DNA of 39,703 bases, taken from contig WTXI01000322.1 in the NCBI GenBank assembly GCA_022376515.1, positions 1-39,703 on the forward strand. Reading direction: 5' to 3'. Made by a program: the position numbers and the translations under genes. The notes beneath the pieces were generated by a model. It was not told where the DNA came from, ran no database searches, and saw only the letters and a list, made by a program, of their open reading frames with translations. This document shows, piece after piece, positions 10,943 through 21,886 of this stretch (within the stretch, counting starts at the first letter, position 1; each line of letters starts with the position of its first letter). Source of the stretch: Lactifluus volemus. Lineage: Eukaryota; Basidiomycota; Agaricomycetes; Russulales; Russulaceae.

Positions 10943-12169
10943 ATGGAAAAGCTGTATAATTTCGAACAAGCGCGTACGTCCTTAGACACTCAATGAAATG
11001 TTACAAACTATATCTGATTTAACACAGGAAATGAGATCGAGCAGATTTCCATAGAGTCAAAATACGACGAAGAACACATCAGCTTGGCCCACATTGGCAC
11101 GGTGAGGATGTATCGACAACATGACGCGACAGAATTGATATACAACTTATCACAGATCGAGACCTTTTTTTGGGAACGGAATAAGATACAACAGTTCACC
11201 AATCCAGCGTCGTGGCGAATTGTCACACAGGGTGAAACAGACGAGGATTTGGAGGAGGCAGTTTTCACGATACGAGGGATGATACACGTGAAGGAGTTAC
11301 CCCCTCTTAAAACAAAGCCAAGGTATGCATACTCAATCTATTGCGACGATTCTACTGAATCAAGTAAATCTCATAGGATATCAGCTCACAAGTACAAGTT
11401 TTTGCGACAAGGGATAACGCTCGTAGGACTTGGAACGCCGACTTTCACAAAGGCTCTTGAAGCGATAGATCACATCCACTCCCAATTCGACCGTCACCTC
11501 CAAGAAGGTACCCTCGAGACACAAACGGCTACAATACGAGGCGATGGCGTTTCAGACGAATTCAGCATATGGAACAGATACCTCACTCCATCACGCGAGG
11601 CAAAAGGCATGCAGGCGATTCCATTTTTACCTGGAGTCGATCCGACAGGAATATTGCGAGATATGGCGCAGGAAAATTGCAATTACACATATGTACACAC
11701 TGAAGACAACCAAGTTCACTATTTCGCCGCACTCAGAGACGCGCAAGGCAATTCTAAGTATTAATATCCCGCAATGCTTACATATGTATATGTTCGCCAC
11801 TTATCATCACTTCACGCAGGTACGAACGACGCGAACCACACACATTCAGGATAGGTGACATAGTCGAAGCGCAAGTGTCATTCGTCGTGATACCTGTTAA
11901 GGGAGGACGACGTAAAATGCTCTCCGTGCTGCGCTCTCTCGCATTGATCAAAGGCAATTTTAAAAAGGTGAGAACAAATCCTAATCTATGTAAGACGTTA
12001 CTTAGACTAACACATGACAAAACAGACAGAAAAGGAAATATATCCATCGGAAGCACCGATGCCAAAAGCGACATCGATTAAACGGAGATCAGGGTATACG
12101 AACGAGACCTCCAAACACGCAGAGCAGAAGAAACGAAGGACGGAGGACATGTGTATCGACTCCAAGTAG
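10943..12169 (+). CDS. Fungal protein of unknown function, 350 aa, 4 exons
   Basis: Exons 10943-10973, 11028-11757, 11820-11967 and 12026-12169 join into one open frame of 351 codons ending TAG. All introns are GT-AG and 54-62 bp. The protein starts MEKLYNFEQARNEIEQ. It has a long mixed alpha/beta centre (HIGTVRMYRQHDATELIYN, GDGVSDEFSIWNRYLTPS, FLPGVDPTGILRD), then a strand-rich end (FRIGDIVEAQVSFVVIPVKG, KMLSVLRSLALIKGNF) and a basic tail (QKKRRTEDM) that looks like a nuclear signal. The strand pair near the C-terminus resembles that of the 3172-5823 protein, hinting at a shared fold, but the family is not recognised. The start is 35 bp from the hAT terminus, so native regulation is probably altered. 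Confidence 0.7.
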
Positions 12170-13809
12170 CCGAAACAATTAATCGTTCAATAGAGACTCG
12201 TAGCTTCTACTTCAAGTTGTGCGGGAAAATCAGACGAAACGAGCAGCAATAACGGGCGAGGCAAATAAAATGAGCGGAGCGGACACGAACGCACGTGAGT
12301 GCAAGGGCAACAGGACAGACTCTTTTCGAGTATCGTCTGGTTACCATTTACGCTCTGTAAACTGAACTAAAACTGCTAATTTAGAGGGTAATTAATAGAT
12401 TTAATGAATGGTCTCGATCTTGACCTCGAGAACGGCCACTTGATGTGGACGTGGGCGCGGGACTAAATTCTCGGCGCGAAAGGCATCTTAACTAGGTAAA
12501 AGAAAGACGGAATGAAAATAAAACGGTATAGTACGTAACGGCCGTGAGCGATCGTCGTCCACGCCATCGGGTCCTCAGGCCTCAGGAGCTGTGGACGCTG
12601 GCTATCCCGTCCTTGGCATTCCCATTAATGCTGGGCGCCATCCTCGGCCGCCAGCCTATGTCCCGTGTCCCTGTAGTCTGTCAACATCTACATTCAAAGT
12701 CGTAAAAAGATTGTTTCGAAAAAGCAACTAGGAGAGTTGGAATGCGTCACGACGAGCGTGTGCGACCGTCTCGTACCTTACAAGAGAAGCTCACAAATAT
12801 TACAAGAAAAACAGCATCCACATAAACGGATCAATTCGAGAAGTATCCCAATCGAATATTCACGTGCTGGATGTATCGTCCTCGTGCATCGCGTCGGCGC
12901 ATTCACGTCGCGATTAATCGATAGAATTGACGTAACTGTCGTAAATGAGATCACGCCCGCTGAAAGTTGAAACCAAAGGTACAACATAATTGTTACGATA
13001 ATATCCAAAACGCTGGTAAAAAGATAGCCCGATCACAACATATGATTGTACAAACAGCCAGCACTATGGTTCCGTCAATGTTTACGCGATAATACCGGAT
13101 GGAAACCGATCATATCTAAGATTAATATGATCAGCGCGGTGCCACGAGGTCTCGACTGGTCAGCCCTACTCCACTTACTCTTCTGGGGATCATAACCGAC
13201 GATCCAAATTTAGAATCGATCAGCGTTATACCATAATTATTCATTATCACGATGTCCATACTCCACATACTTCATAGATACTCCACATCCTTCATGGAAA
13301 GGGTCTCAACTGCCAATAAATGAACGGATCATGAAAAATTCGATTCTTCTTCACTTGATTCTAGTTGATCGTGTTCCGATAAACACGTAAAAACGGAGCG
13401 GATGCATCTACGTAAGTCGAATGCACATGAACCGTCAGAATCCATCGGATAAACCATGTACAGTAGGCAATGATGCCCCATGACACAGACTAGTGTCGCG
13501 TAGACCCTCATATTCCTACAACGAGCAGACTAAACAAGTGTTCTGATAAGAAACCGCAGGCACGATTAAATCCGAAATGAACAGGGTATGGAACTAGTAC
13601 CGCCTAAAGCGTGGAAGGTCTCACTTGTAAATCAAAATACATTCAGGCATTGACTACATTAACACGTCAGAAACCATAAGCGATAATCGCCACGCAAACA
13701 GTCCGTCCAATCCTTTGTCTTCCGTATCGCCCTCACTCTACACTTTAAATCACACTCATAAAACTCGCCCAGCTGAGCCCCGATTCTCTCGTGCGCCCAT
13801 CACATCTCT
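12170..13809. other. Intergenic region without recognised genes
   Basis: About 1.6 kb between two plus-strand genes. The open frames at 12737-12970 (+) and 13329-13511 (-) are short and composition-neutral, with no splice-consistent extension. A short direct repeat (ATACTCCACAT, twice) occurs near 13258-13290. A GC-richer patch at about 12540-12680 showed no tRNA-like or other structure I could support. I see no transposon ends here. Confidence 0.5.
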
Positions 13810-15980
13810 ATGAGCGACGACGAAGGTGACGACTCCGACGGGGAATCCGTCTCGACACATCAATCCTCTCAGGCTGGCAAAAAACCCTCCATCATGAAAG
13901 TACTGAGCGACCCCAAAACGAAAAGTAAAAGGTGAGATCCGTCATAAGCTTTCCACATATGTACCGCTAACGTGAACAACATCAGGACCGGGAATGGGGT
14001 TGTCGGCGACTACAAAAAACTCGCCCAGTGGATCGGCCGTTCAGAGGACACCTTCATCGACTTTGATCTCGTGTTCCACATCGGGATGGAATGCGAAGGA
14101 TCAGACGATGACATCGGCGATGATGATGCGAGCACAAGGACAGAAACAGAAAGGTAAGCAACACGAGAACATACGCCGGTGATCATGGAACTGATGGTAA
14201 ATACTAGAGAGGACGACGACGTTGATCATTCCCATTATCAGCACGTCTTCACGATAATTTCAGAGAATATACCAACGTTCGAGTCGGACCTCAAGAAGTT
14301 CAAAAAGAATCCTAGGGCCCTTGAAAAACTATGCGGCCAGGTGCGAGAATATTTTACACTTCCACATATTGCTAAATAATACACGTGTCGTTACATCAGA
14401 TGACCACATCACTTGGATTTGCACGTTCAGACGACATCAGGATCCTCCGCGAAGACGGCCTCGACTACGTTGCAACCACCCAGCCGAATAACGATTTAAT
14501 GCCCGACATACCTCCCCACTCGTCCAAGCCAACTTACCGTGGGTGGAATCACCCTGTCCTGGCCGAGCTTCTGTGTCCCGTCGAACACCTCGACAAATTC
14601 CGAGCGCATCCAACTAGGTAAATGAGTACCATCGACACGAAACGTCATACTTACAGTTTTTTTTTTCTTTTTTACAGGACAATACATGACTTCATGAACG
14701 GATCTCTCAGAGTTACTGCTGATCAACTCTGTCTCTTCATGTATCGCAATTATTCCGTCGACTACGAAAACCTCATGGACGGACTCCTGTGCTCGGACCT
14801 CATCAAAATGGTACGCGAGTTTGTAACACGTATTTTTGTTCACTGTTAACAATCTTTAATGCGGCACAGACATGGCGCCGCCTTTTCCAAAACGCCAAAC
14901 CAGGTAAGGCGGGCCGTCGAATCAAACGCAAGCGACAAAAACCCGATACATACTTTTTATCATCCGTCACGCCAAGGAGCATCGCCTATGCGACCCTCCA
15001 CGTACGTATTTATTCACAACATCTTGAGCGTTCTGACAAATTATTAATTACAGACGCGATGGTTTCTATCCAGCGTAGAGGACTGGAGAAAGGACGACGG
15101 CAAAGTCGACAAGGCGACGTTTTACTACACCATCATCAACCTCTTCAAGAGAAAGGACATGAAATGTTGGTCCGAGGCAGTATTACATGAATGGAACAAG
15201 TACGTCATTACGAACACATCAGAACCAATACTAACATATTGTAGGGAAATGTTCCAGAAAAGGAAGATATACGAAACACATTCCGCCTCCCTCTCAGCGT
15301 TATACGAACAGTCTCGGCGTCGATCACTCGCTCTTATGAGTACCGTTACCGCTAGTACCGTGAATCACGCGTCTTCACCACCTGCCGCACCTGGAGCGTC
15401 ACGTCGCTCTTGGTCCCCCGCGTCTGTCAGGCTATCACGCCCTTCATCTCCAACCGCGACCACCAGGGCCACACGTCAACGATCTCCACCCGCTCCAAAT
15501 AGTGCCTCACGCCCACGTGACACAGTATCACCCCCCTCCTCACCATCTGCGGCCGCCATGTCTACACACCATTCGCCTGCGTCAATCAGAGCCCCACGTC
15601 AGTCAACCAGAGTATCATGTTCTTCCTCGAGACTTGCATCGGCCAAGCCATCACGCCGATCCGCCCGAACGTCGTCCCCACCTGTGGCAGCCAGTGCCTC
15701 ACGCCGATCCGCCCGAGCGTCGTCCCCACCTGTCGCAGCCAGTGCCTCACATCTATCAGCGCCGTCTGCGTCGGCCCGATCATCGCATCTATCACCACCC
15801 ACAGCACGGCTCACCTTTCCATCTGCGAGCCAACCCCCTCCAACACTGTCTTCCAACATCGTGTCGCGTTCAACCACACCTACCGCGACCACCAGTAAGC
15901 GCCGTATAACTAGCCCAGAGCCACTCACTTTTCCCAGCGCTGAACAAAGGCTCTCGAAAAGGCGCCGCGGGTCGAGATAA
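13810..15980 (+). CDS. DUF6698-like basidiomycete protein with Ser/Pro/Arg-rich tail, 595 aa
   Basis: Eight exons (13810-13931, 13986-14153, 14208-14340, 14400-14617, 14678-14810, 14870-15001, 15054-15199, 15245-15980) join without a frame break into 596 codons. The N-terminus is acidic (MSDDEGDDSDGES). The middle, residues about 180-350, carries the run I associate with the fungal DUF6698 family: a WNHPVLAELLCPVEHLD block, DQLCLFMYRNYSVD, GLLCSDLIKMTWRRLFQ, SSVTPRSIAYATL, then HTRWFLSS and EWNKEMFQKR. The last 240 residues are low-complexity Ser/Pro/Ala/Arg with an internal duplication of RRSAR(T/A)SSPPVAASAS. The family has no known biochemical function. The domain name is from memory and is the least certain part; the gene structure is strong. 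Confidence 0.72.
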
Positions 15981-16004
15981 AGGTAATCAAGGCACTGAAT
16001 TAGT

Positions 16005-16095
16005 ATTAATTCTACTAGTACAATGGACCTTAGTATTAGTATTAGTAGTACAATGGAAGTACAATGGACCTTAGTATTACTACTAGTCGTTCAAT
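16005..16095. repeat. Short tandem/direct repeat, GGACCTTAGTATTA type
   Basis: Just downstream of the DUF6698-like stop codon, AGTACAATGGACCTTAGTATTA occurs at about 16017-16039 and again at about 16058-16080, with extra TAGTATTAGTAGTACAATGG pieces between. It looks like slippage in a TAGTATTA-rich tract. No coding content was seen. Confidence 0.6.
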
Positions 16096-16229
16096 GAACC
16101 GAGTTTCCGTTTAATTGCAAATAATCCTGTCGCGTGCGCTAGGTTCCTTCATTTCATGGTCAATTTGTTTATAGAACTCGTATTAGGCTTTGGTACACAC
16201 AATACACGCATAAATTACAGTGAACAACA

Positions 16230-16905
16230 ACACCCACTGAAATCTCCCACAATCTCAATGCAATGCGTACGCATATTCAAATTAACTACCCACAATCTCA
16301 ATATAATGCGCACGCAATTCAAATAAATAACCCGGCAAAGGCCGCAACGATAGCAATGAATATTCCCACACAATGTACGACACACGCACGACATACAGCG
16401 AACGGCAACAGCCGCAACGTTAGTGGTGAAATTTCCCACAATCTCAACACAACGCGCATGGGGAACCCGGCAACTGCCGCAATGATAGCGATGAATTTTC
16501 CCACAATACCCACACAACAACGCACATGCACAAAACTTACCGGCAACAGCCGCAATGTTAGCGGTGAATTTTCCCACAATCTCAACACAACGCGCAATGG
16601 GGAACCCGGCAACTGCCACAACAATAGCCATGAATTTTCCCACAATACCCACACAACGCACATGCGCAACTTACCGGCAACAGCCGCAACGTTAGCGGTG
16701 AATTTTCCCACAATCTCAACGCAACGCGCGTGCATATTCAAACTCACACGCCCTCGGAAATAGCCGCAATGATAGCGATGACAATTCCCACGCTCGACTC
16801 ACCAAAACGCGGCCTCAAATAAAAACTCACACGCTCTCGGAAATAGCCGCAACGATAGCGATGAATTTTCCCACAATCTCAACACAACGCGCGTGCATAT
16901 TCAAA
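16230..16905. repeat. Minisatellite, about 66-bp unit in alternating pairs
   Basis: The core TTTTCCCACAAT recurs at about 16430, 16495, 16568, 16633, 16702 and 16865. It is followed alternately by CTCAACACAACGCGC and ACCCACACAACGCAC, which gives a higher-order unit of about 133 bp. Between cores lies CAACAGCCGCAACGTTAGCGG or CAACTGCCGCAATGATAGCG. More degenerate units flank it (16240-16430, 16745-16860, 16975-17005, the last ending in nine Gs). Long open frames cross the array on both strands only because the unit length is near a multiple of three; I do not call them genes. The remaining interval to 17134 has nothing recognisable. Confidence 0.85.
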
Positions 16906-17134
16906 TAAGGAAACTGTATCATCACATATAATCACGTAAAGCTGCGGCAAACTCCATATAGGATGCCGAGATGCAGCAACGATATCGATGAATATTCCCA
17001 CGGGGGGGGGGCAAATTTCCGCGAGAAAATCGGCATAAAACCTCGTTCTCTAAAGAGAACTCGGAATGCCCACGGCGCTACGCCACCATCACTCTTCATC
17101 GATTAGTTCCACCTTCTCCAACACTCTTGTCCTC

Positions 17135-20100
17135 ATGTCACCTACAACACCGATTTCCTCCTCCAACCATCGATTGATTCTCGACGCTTTAGGCGATTAT
17201 TCCAGGCAGACCGGAATAGATCTCACCCAAAATCCCTTCACCGATCAGTTCCAGAACTGCGTCTCTCCTCAAGCTATCCTTGATCTACTTGAAGAAAGGG
17301 CAATGGCCTTCAAAGATTACCGGGATGGAAACCGGAACTTGATCAAATGGCTTAGCCCCGTAGTACAAGTTCTACATGTGTTTGCTGGAGTCCTTGGCCC
17401 AGCCACCAGTCTGGTACGCCAGAGCCTATCGGTTCGTCCTATCTAATTGTATACCCTTATGTCTACAGGTATTTAAACCTGCAAATGCAATCGTTTGTGG
17501 CGTGAATGTACTTCTCGTGGTAGGTAGTTCTTTCGGTTTGCTTCCGTATCATTTGTAACATTTGAGTATATCAGACAGCTATTGAAGTTCGCGCAAGTTA
17601 TGACGCACTCGTTGACCTCTTCGAATGTGTCGCAAATTTCCTTCAACGCCTCCATATTTATACCGAGGTCCCACTCAACTCTGCAATGACCGATATCATC
17701 GTCAAGATATTGCTCGAGGTGTTGTCCGTTCTAGCCCTGGCGACTAAACAAATCAAACAGGGTCGATTTAGTAAGTCTTCAGTTTCCTATGCATTCCCAA
17801 AATACGAACATGGCACAGAGAAGTTCGGGAAGAAACTATTGGGAGAGAAAGAGATCGAGGCCGTGCTCCAGAGATTGGACCGCCTCACTCTGGATGAGGC
17901 TCGAATGACGGTAGCTCAAACGTTTGAGGTCGTCCACGGCCTTGTCAATAATGTGAAAGTGGTCATGGACGGTACGCAACCCTAGTTTGAGTGGCCGTGA
18001 AACAATTGAACAACTCTATTGTGCGAGTAGACGGCAAAGCGTCAACAGATCAGATGCAGCAAGCTTTGGGTATGTTCACATGCGTGACCTTATCACTGCT
18101 TACATTCTCAGGCTCTCTCCTTACCAGTTACGATGCAAGAGACGACAATCGAGATAAACAAGATGAAACGTCTGTTCCACGTTAGCTATTAACCGCCATT
18201 TGACTCAACATTCATCATAGGTAATCAATTGCAGAGGGATATTCGAATCTGGCTCTCCCCTCCCGATCCATCGACAAACCACAACATCTCACGCACAGCT
18301 CACCACGATGGAACTGCTGCCTGGTTTATCCAAAGTGAGACCTTCCAGAAATGGAAAACAAGGGGTTCCCTTTTGTGGATACATGGTATACGTGCGTATG
18401 CGCCCCATCTTCCATCCTTTTTCTTCTTCTGATAACAACATGATGCTCGTCTTCGCAGCGGGCTCAGGAAAGAGTGTACTGTGGTACGTGTCATCCTCAC
18501 ATCTCTCATCCACGTCATTCATATTATGAAATAGTTCCAGTATCATTCAAGATGCCAAAGCAAATTTTGATTCAGGATTGGCCCTGTTGGGGTATTTCTA
18601 TTTTGATTTCAGGGATATTTCCAAGCAGGATGTCCGCGGCCTGCTCACCTCTCTCCTCGGCCAGCTCAGTGCCAAATCCGATCGTTGCAATGCCACCCTT
18701 TCTCAGCTGTATTCGCAACACAACGCAGGATCCCACCAGCCTGATGATCAGGCACTTACAGAATGCCTCAAGCAAATGCTCAAGCTCCCAGGACTGCCTG
18801 ATATCTACATAATCGTGGATGGACTCGACGAATGTCCCAATACATCTGGATTTCCGACCGCACGCGAGAGGGTGCTCGATCTCGTGGATGAGCTTGTTCA
18901 CTTAGACCTTCCGAATTTACGAATTTGTGTAACCAGTCGCCCGGAGACCGACATTCAGACGGTTCTGGAACCTCTGACGTCTCTTCGTGTGTCCCTTCAT
19001 GATGAAACCGGACAAGGGCAAGATATTCTCGATTACATCCACGCGGTCGTCCATTCAGATCGGAGGATGCAGGGATGGAGAACAGAAGACAAGCAACATG
19101 TAATTGATGTTCTCTCTACGAGAGCAGGCGGGATGTAAGTCATGGACATGATCGTGTCTTGCGACGGTGTCTTCTCTGACTTCACCGGACAGGTTCCGCT
19201 GGGTGTTTTGTCAGCTGGACACTCTTCGTCGTAGTCCTCCCGCGGCAATTCGTCGTACTTTGAATGAGCTGCCTGAGACCTTGGACGCGACTTATGAGCG
19301 GACTTTACTCGGGATCGAGAAGGAGAAACGAGAATACGTTCATCGGCTGTTCCAATGTCTCTTGGTTGCCGTTCGCCCTCTTCGCGTTGAAGAGCTCGCG
19401 AACGTTTTTGGGATTCAATTTGACTCTAATAAGCTTCTACGGTATTACGAAGATTGGCGCCCAGAAGACGCCCAAGCTATTTTATCCGCATGTTCGAGTT
19501 TGATCGTCACTGTTGATGTCCACGGGTTGCCAATCATCCAGTTCTCCCATTTCTCTGTCCGGGAATTCTTGACATCCGATCGCCTGGCCAATGCGGAAGA
19601 GAATCTTTCTCGCTATCACGTTGCTCTCCGGTCTGCGCATACCATTCTCGCACAGGCGTCTCTCAGCATCCTACTCCGTCTAGATGGCCGTGTTGACAAG
19701 AAGAGTATGGAGAAGTTCCCATTTGCCGAATACGCTGCTCGCCACTGGGTCGACCACGCTCGGTTCGAAAACGTGGTGGAGAATATCGAGGACGCGATGA
19801 AGCGTCTTTTTGATCGGGACAAGCCACACTTTGCGACATGGGTCTGGATATGCGATATTGACCGCCCTTTCCGCGAGCACATGTCCACGTCACGCCCAAC
19901 ACTACCGGAGGCTACCCCCCTATACTATGCCACACTTTGTGGCTTCTGCAGCGTTGTTGAGCATCTTCTCGTCACCGATTCCGGAGATGTCAATACCGTG
20001 GGAGGCTACTACGGTACTTGTTTGCACGCTGGTCTCGCCAAGGGAAATGTCGATATCGTACTGCTCCTCCTCAACCACGGTGCAGACGTGAATCCCCCTG

Positions 20101-21665
20101 ACGGGTCCCTACGGTCCCCACTACACATAGCATCAGAAAGCGGACGTCGTGACCATGTGGAACTATTGCTCGAACATCACGCAGATGTCAACATACTGGA
20201 CAAAGATGGAGCAACCCCACTCTACCTTGCGTCGGAAAGAGGAGAGATTGAGATCGTACAAGCATTACTACGGCATGATGCAGATCCAGACTGTGATAAC
20301 AACGACGGCTTGACCCCATTGCATGCAGCGGCGCAACGTGGATCTCTGGCTGTCATGCGGAAGCTACTTGGCTACGGTGCAGATATGGATGTACAAAGCC
20401 ATCGCCTTTGGACGTTACTGCACATTGCATCATTTTTTGGGCATCTCAATGTCGTAGAATTTCTCATCCAACACGGCGCAGCCGTAGACGCGAAAACACG
20501 GAAGGGAGAGACTGCCTTATATCTTGCATGTGGCAGCGACGGGAGTTTCGAGGTTGCACGGTTCTTGATCGACCACGGTGCAGATCCCAATTCCCAGGAC
20601 AGCACGGGAGATTCCCCCTTCCATAAAGCATCAGTCTACGGGCAGCTCGACATCCTCCGTTTACTACTGGACCTTATACCAGACATCGACGTGCGTGGCG
20701 AAAATCAATCGACGGCATTGATCCAGGCATCCTCCAACGGAATGGTCGAGGCTTCACGCTTCTTGATCGAGAATGGTGCAGACGTGAACTCGAACGCTGC
20801 TGGTGACGCGGGCATGACTGCATCACACTATGCATCAGCCTCTGGACATTTCGATATTCTGCTACTTTTGCTTGACCATGGCGCAGATATAAATGGTCAG
20901 ACAGAACACCTCGAAACGCCACTGCATATCGCATCAGCGGCAGGGTACCTCCATGTTACTAAATTGCTTGTTGAACGTGGTGCAGTTATTGATAATCGGG
21001 GGGTGGATCGACAAACGCCATTGCACATGGCAGCTTATGATGGAGAACTCGAGATCGCTCGTTTACTAATCCGATGTGGCTCTAATCTGAACGCAGAAGA
21101 CAGCGACGGTCAGACGCCGTTGCATATAGCGGCACTCAGCGGGCATCTGGACATTGTGGAACTGTTACTGGAGTCGGGCGGAGACATCAATGCGAGGGAT
21201 AACAACAACGAGACTGCCTTAGACCTGGCGCTTGAGAATGGGAAGCTCAATATCTCCAGGCTCCTTGCCGAGCGCATGGGAAGTGTAAATTCTCTGCGCT
21301 TGATTGAAGACGCAGATGCGCTTAACAGAGATCAGGGGACTTCATTATTTCCCGCATTAGAATCGGAGGACCTTGATCTCTTACAGTTCTTAGTTGACGG
21401 CGGCGCGGATGTCAATGGGCGAGACGTATATGGCCGGTCACCCTTGAACATGGCCTCGAGGAATGGATGGCTAGAAGGCGCCAAGTTTTTGGTCAAGCAC
21501 GGTGCGAGAGTAGATTCCCGGGACAACGATGGATGGGCTCCGTTGCATCGTGCATCACAATTCGACTCGGAGGGAAACAGGTTGACACATCACATGATAT
21601 ACGGACAGCACAATGCTGCCACCTGTTCAAGACTCCAAGTGTACAGTACTACTACACAATCATGA
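17135..21665 (+). CDS. NACHT-ankyrin STAND receptor (NLR), copy 1, 1342 aa
   Basis: Ten exons (17135-17413, 17469-17519, 17575-17770, 17819-17971, 18031-18069, 18128-18169, 18221-18391, 18459-18483, 18535-19134, 19193-21665) join into 1343 open codons. Residues 1 to about 255 match the helical N-terminal domain seen on agaricomycete STAND proteins (Goodbye type; LILDALGDYSRQTGIDL, KAIV-like block, MTDIIVKILLEVLSVLALAT). The NACHT P-loop GIPGSGKSVL is at about 310-318, split across two introns. Walker B IIVDGLDEC is at about 411 and VTSRPETDI at about 460. A winged-helix part (RLFQCLLVAVRPLRVEELAN) and FSHFSVREFL precede 16-17 ankyrin repeats from about residue 757. The last repeat stops after LHRASQF and continues as about 40 unrelated residues. 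An in-frame ATG at 17066 is an alternative start. Expected role: cytosolic non-self or damage sensor. Confidence 0.9.
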
Positions 21666-21886
21666 AGTTCGCGTCGAAGCACAGGCCTGGAGCGACCTTG
21701 CTAGGGCATGATCCGGTTGGCAAAACGTGTACTGTCATTCCGTCGAAAAAAAGTAGTCATCTATTAAAGCGAGCAAATCCGGCACCACATCCGCCCAATT
21801 ATCATCCATATTGACGGTGAAGGGTATGTATTATTGCGCAAATCTCCATAGACTTAAGTAGGTAGTTAGTTGTCATCTGCACCCAC

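Noticed and set aside
12737..13511. Short frames at 12737-12970 (+) and 13329-13511 (-)
   Set aside because: No recognisable motif, no splice-consistent partners, and lengths expected by chance.
15586..15928. Long alternative frames on both strands over the DUF6698-like tail
   Set aside because: Shadow frames in low-complexity, GC-rich repetitive coding sequence; the spliced plus-strand gene explains the region.
16215..16763. Open frames of 142-166 codons on both strands
   Set aside because: They lie wholly in the minisatellite; unit lengths close to a multiple of three keep several frames open. The peptides are repeats with no family signal.
17066..17134. Upstream in-frame ATG extending NLR copy 1 by 23 residues
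   Set aside because: The matching extension in copy 3 is much less similar than the body of the protein, and family members usually begin near MSxTT; kept only as an alternative start.
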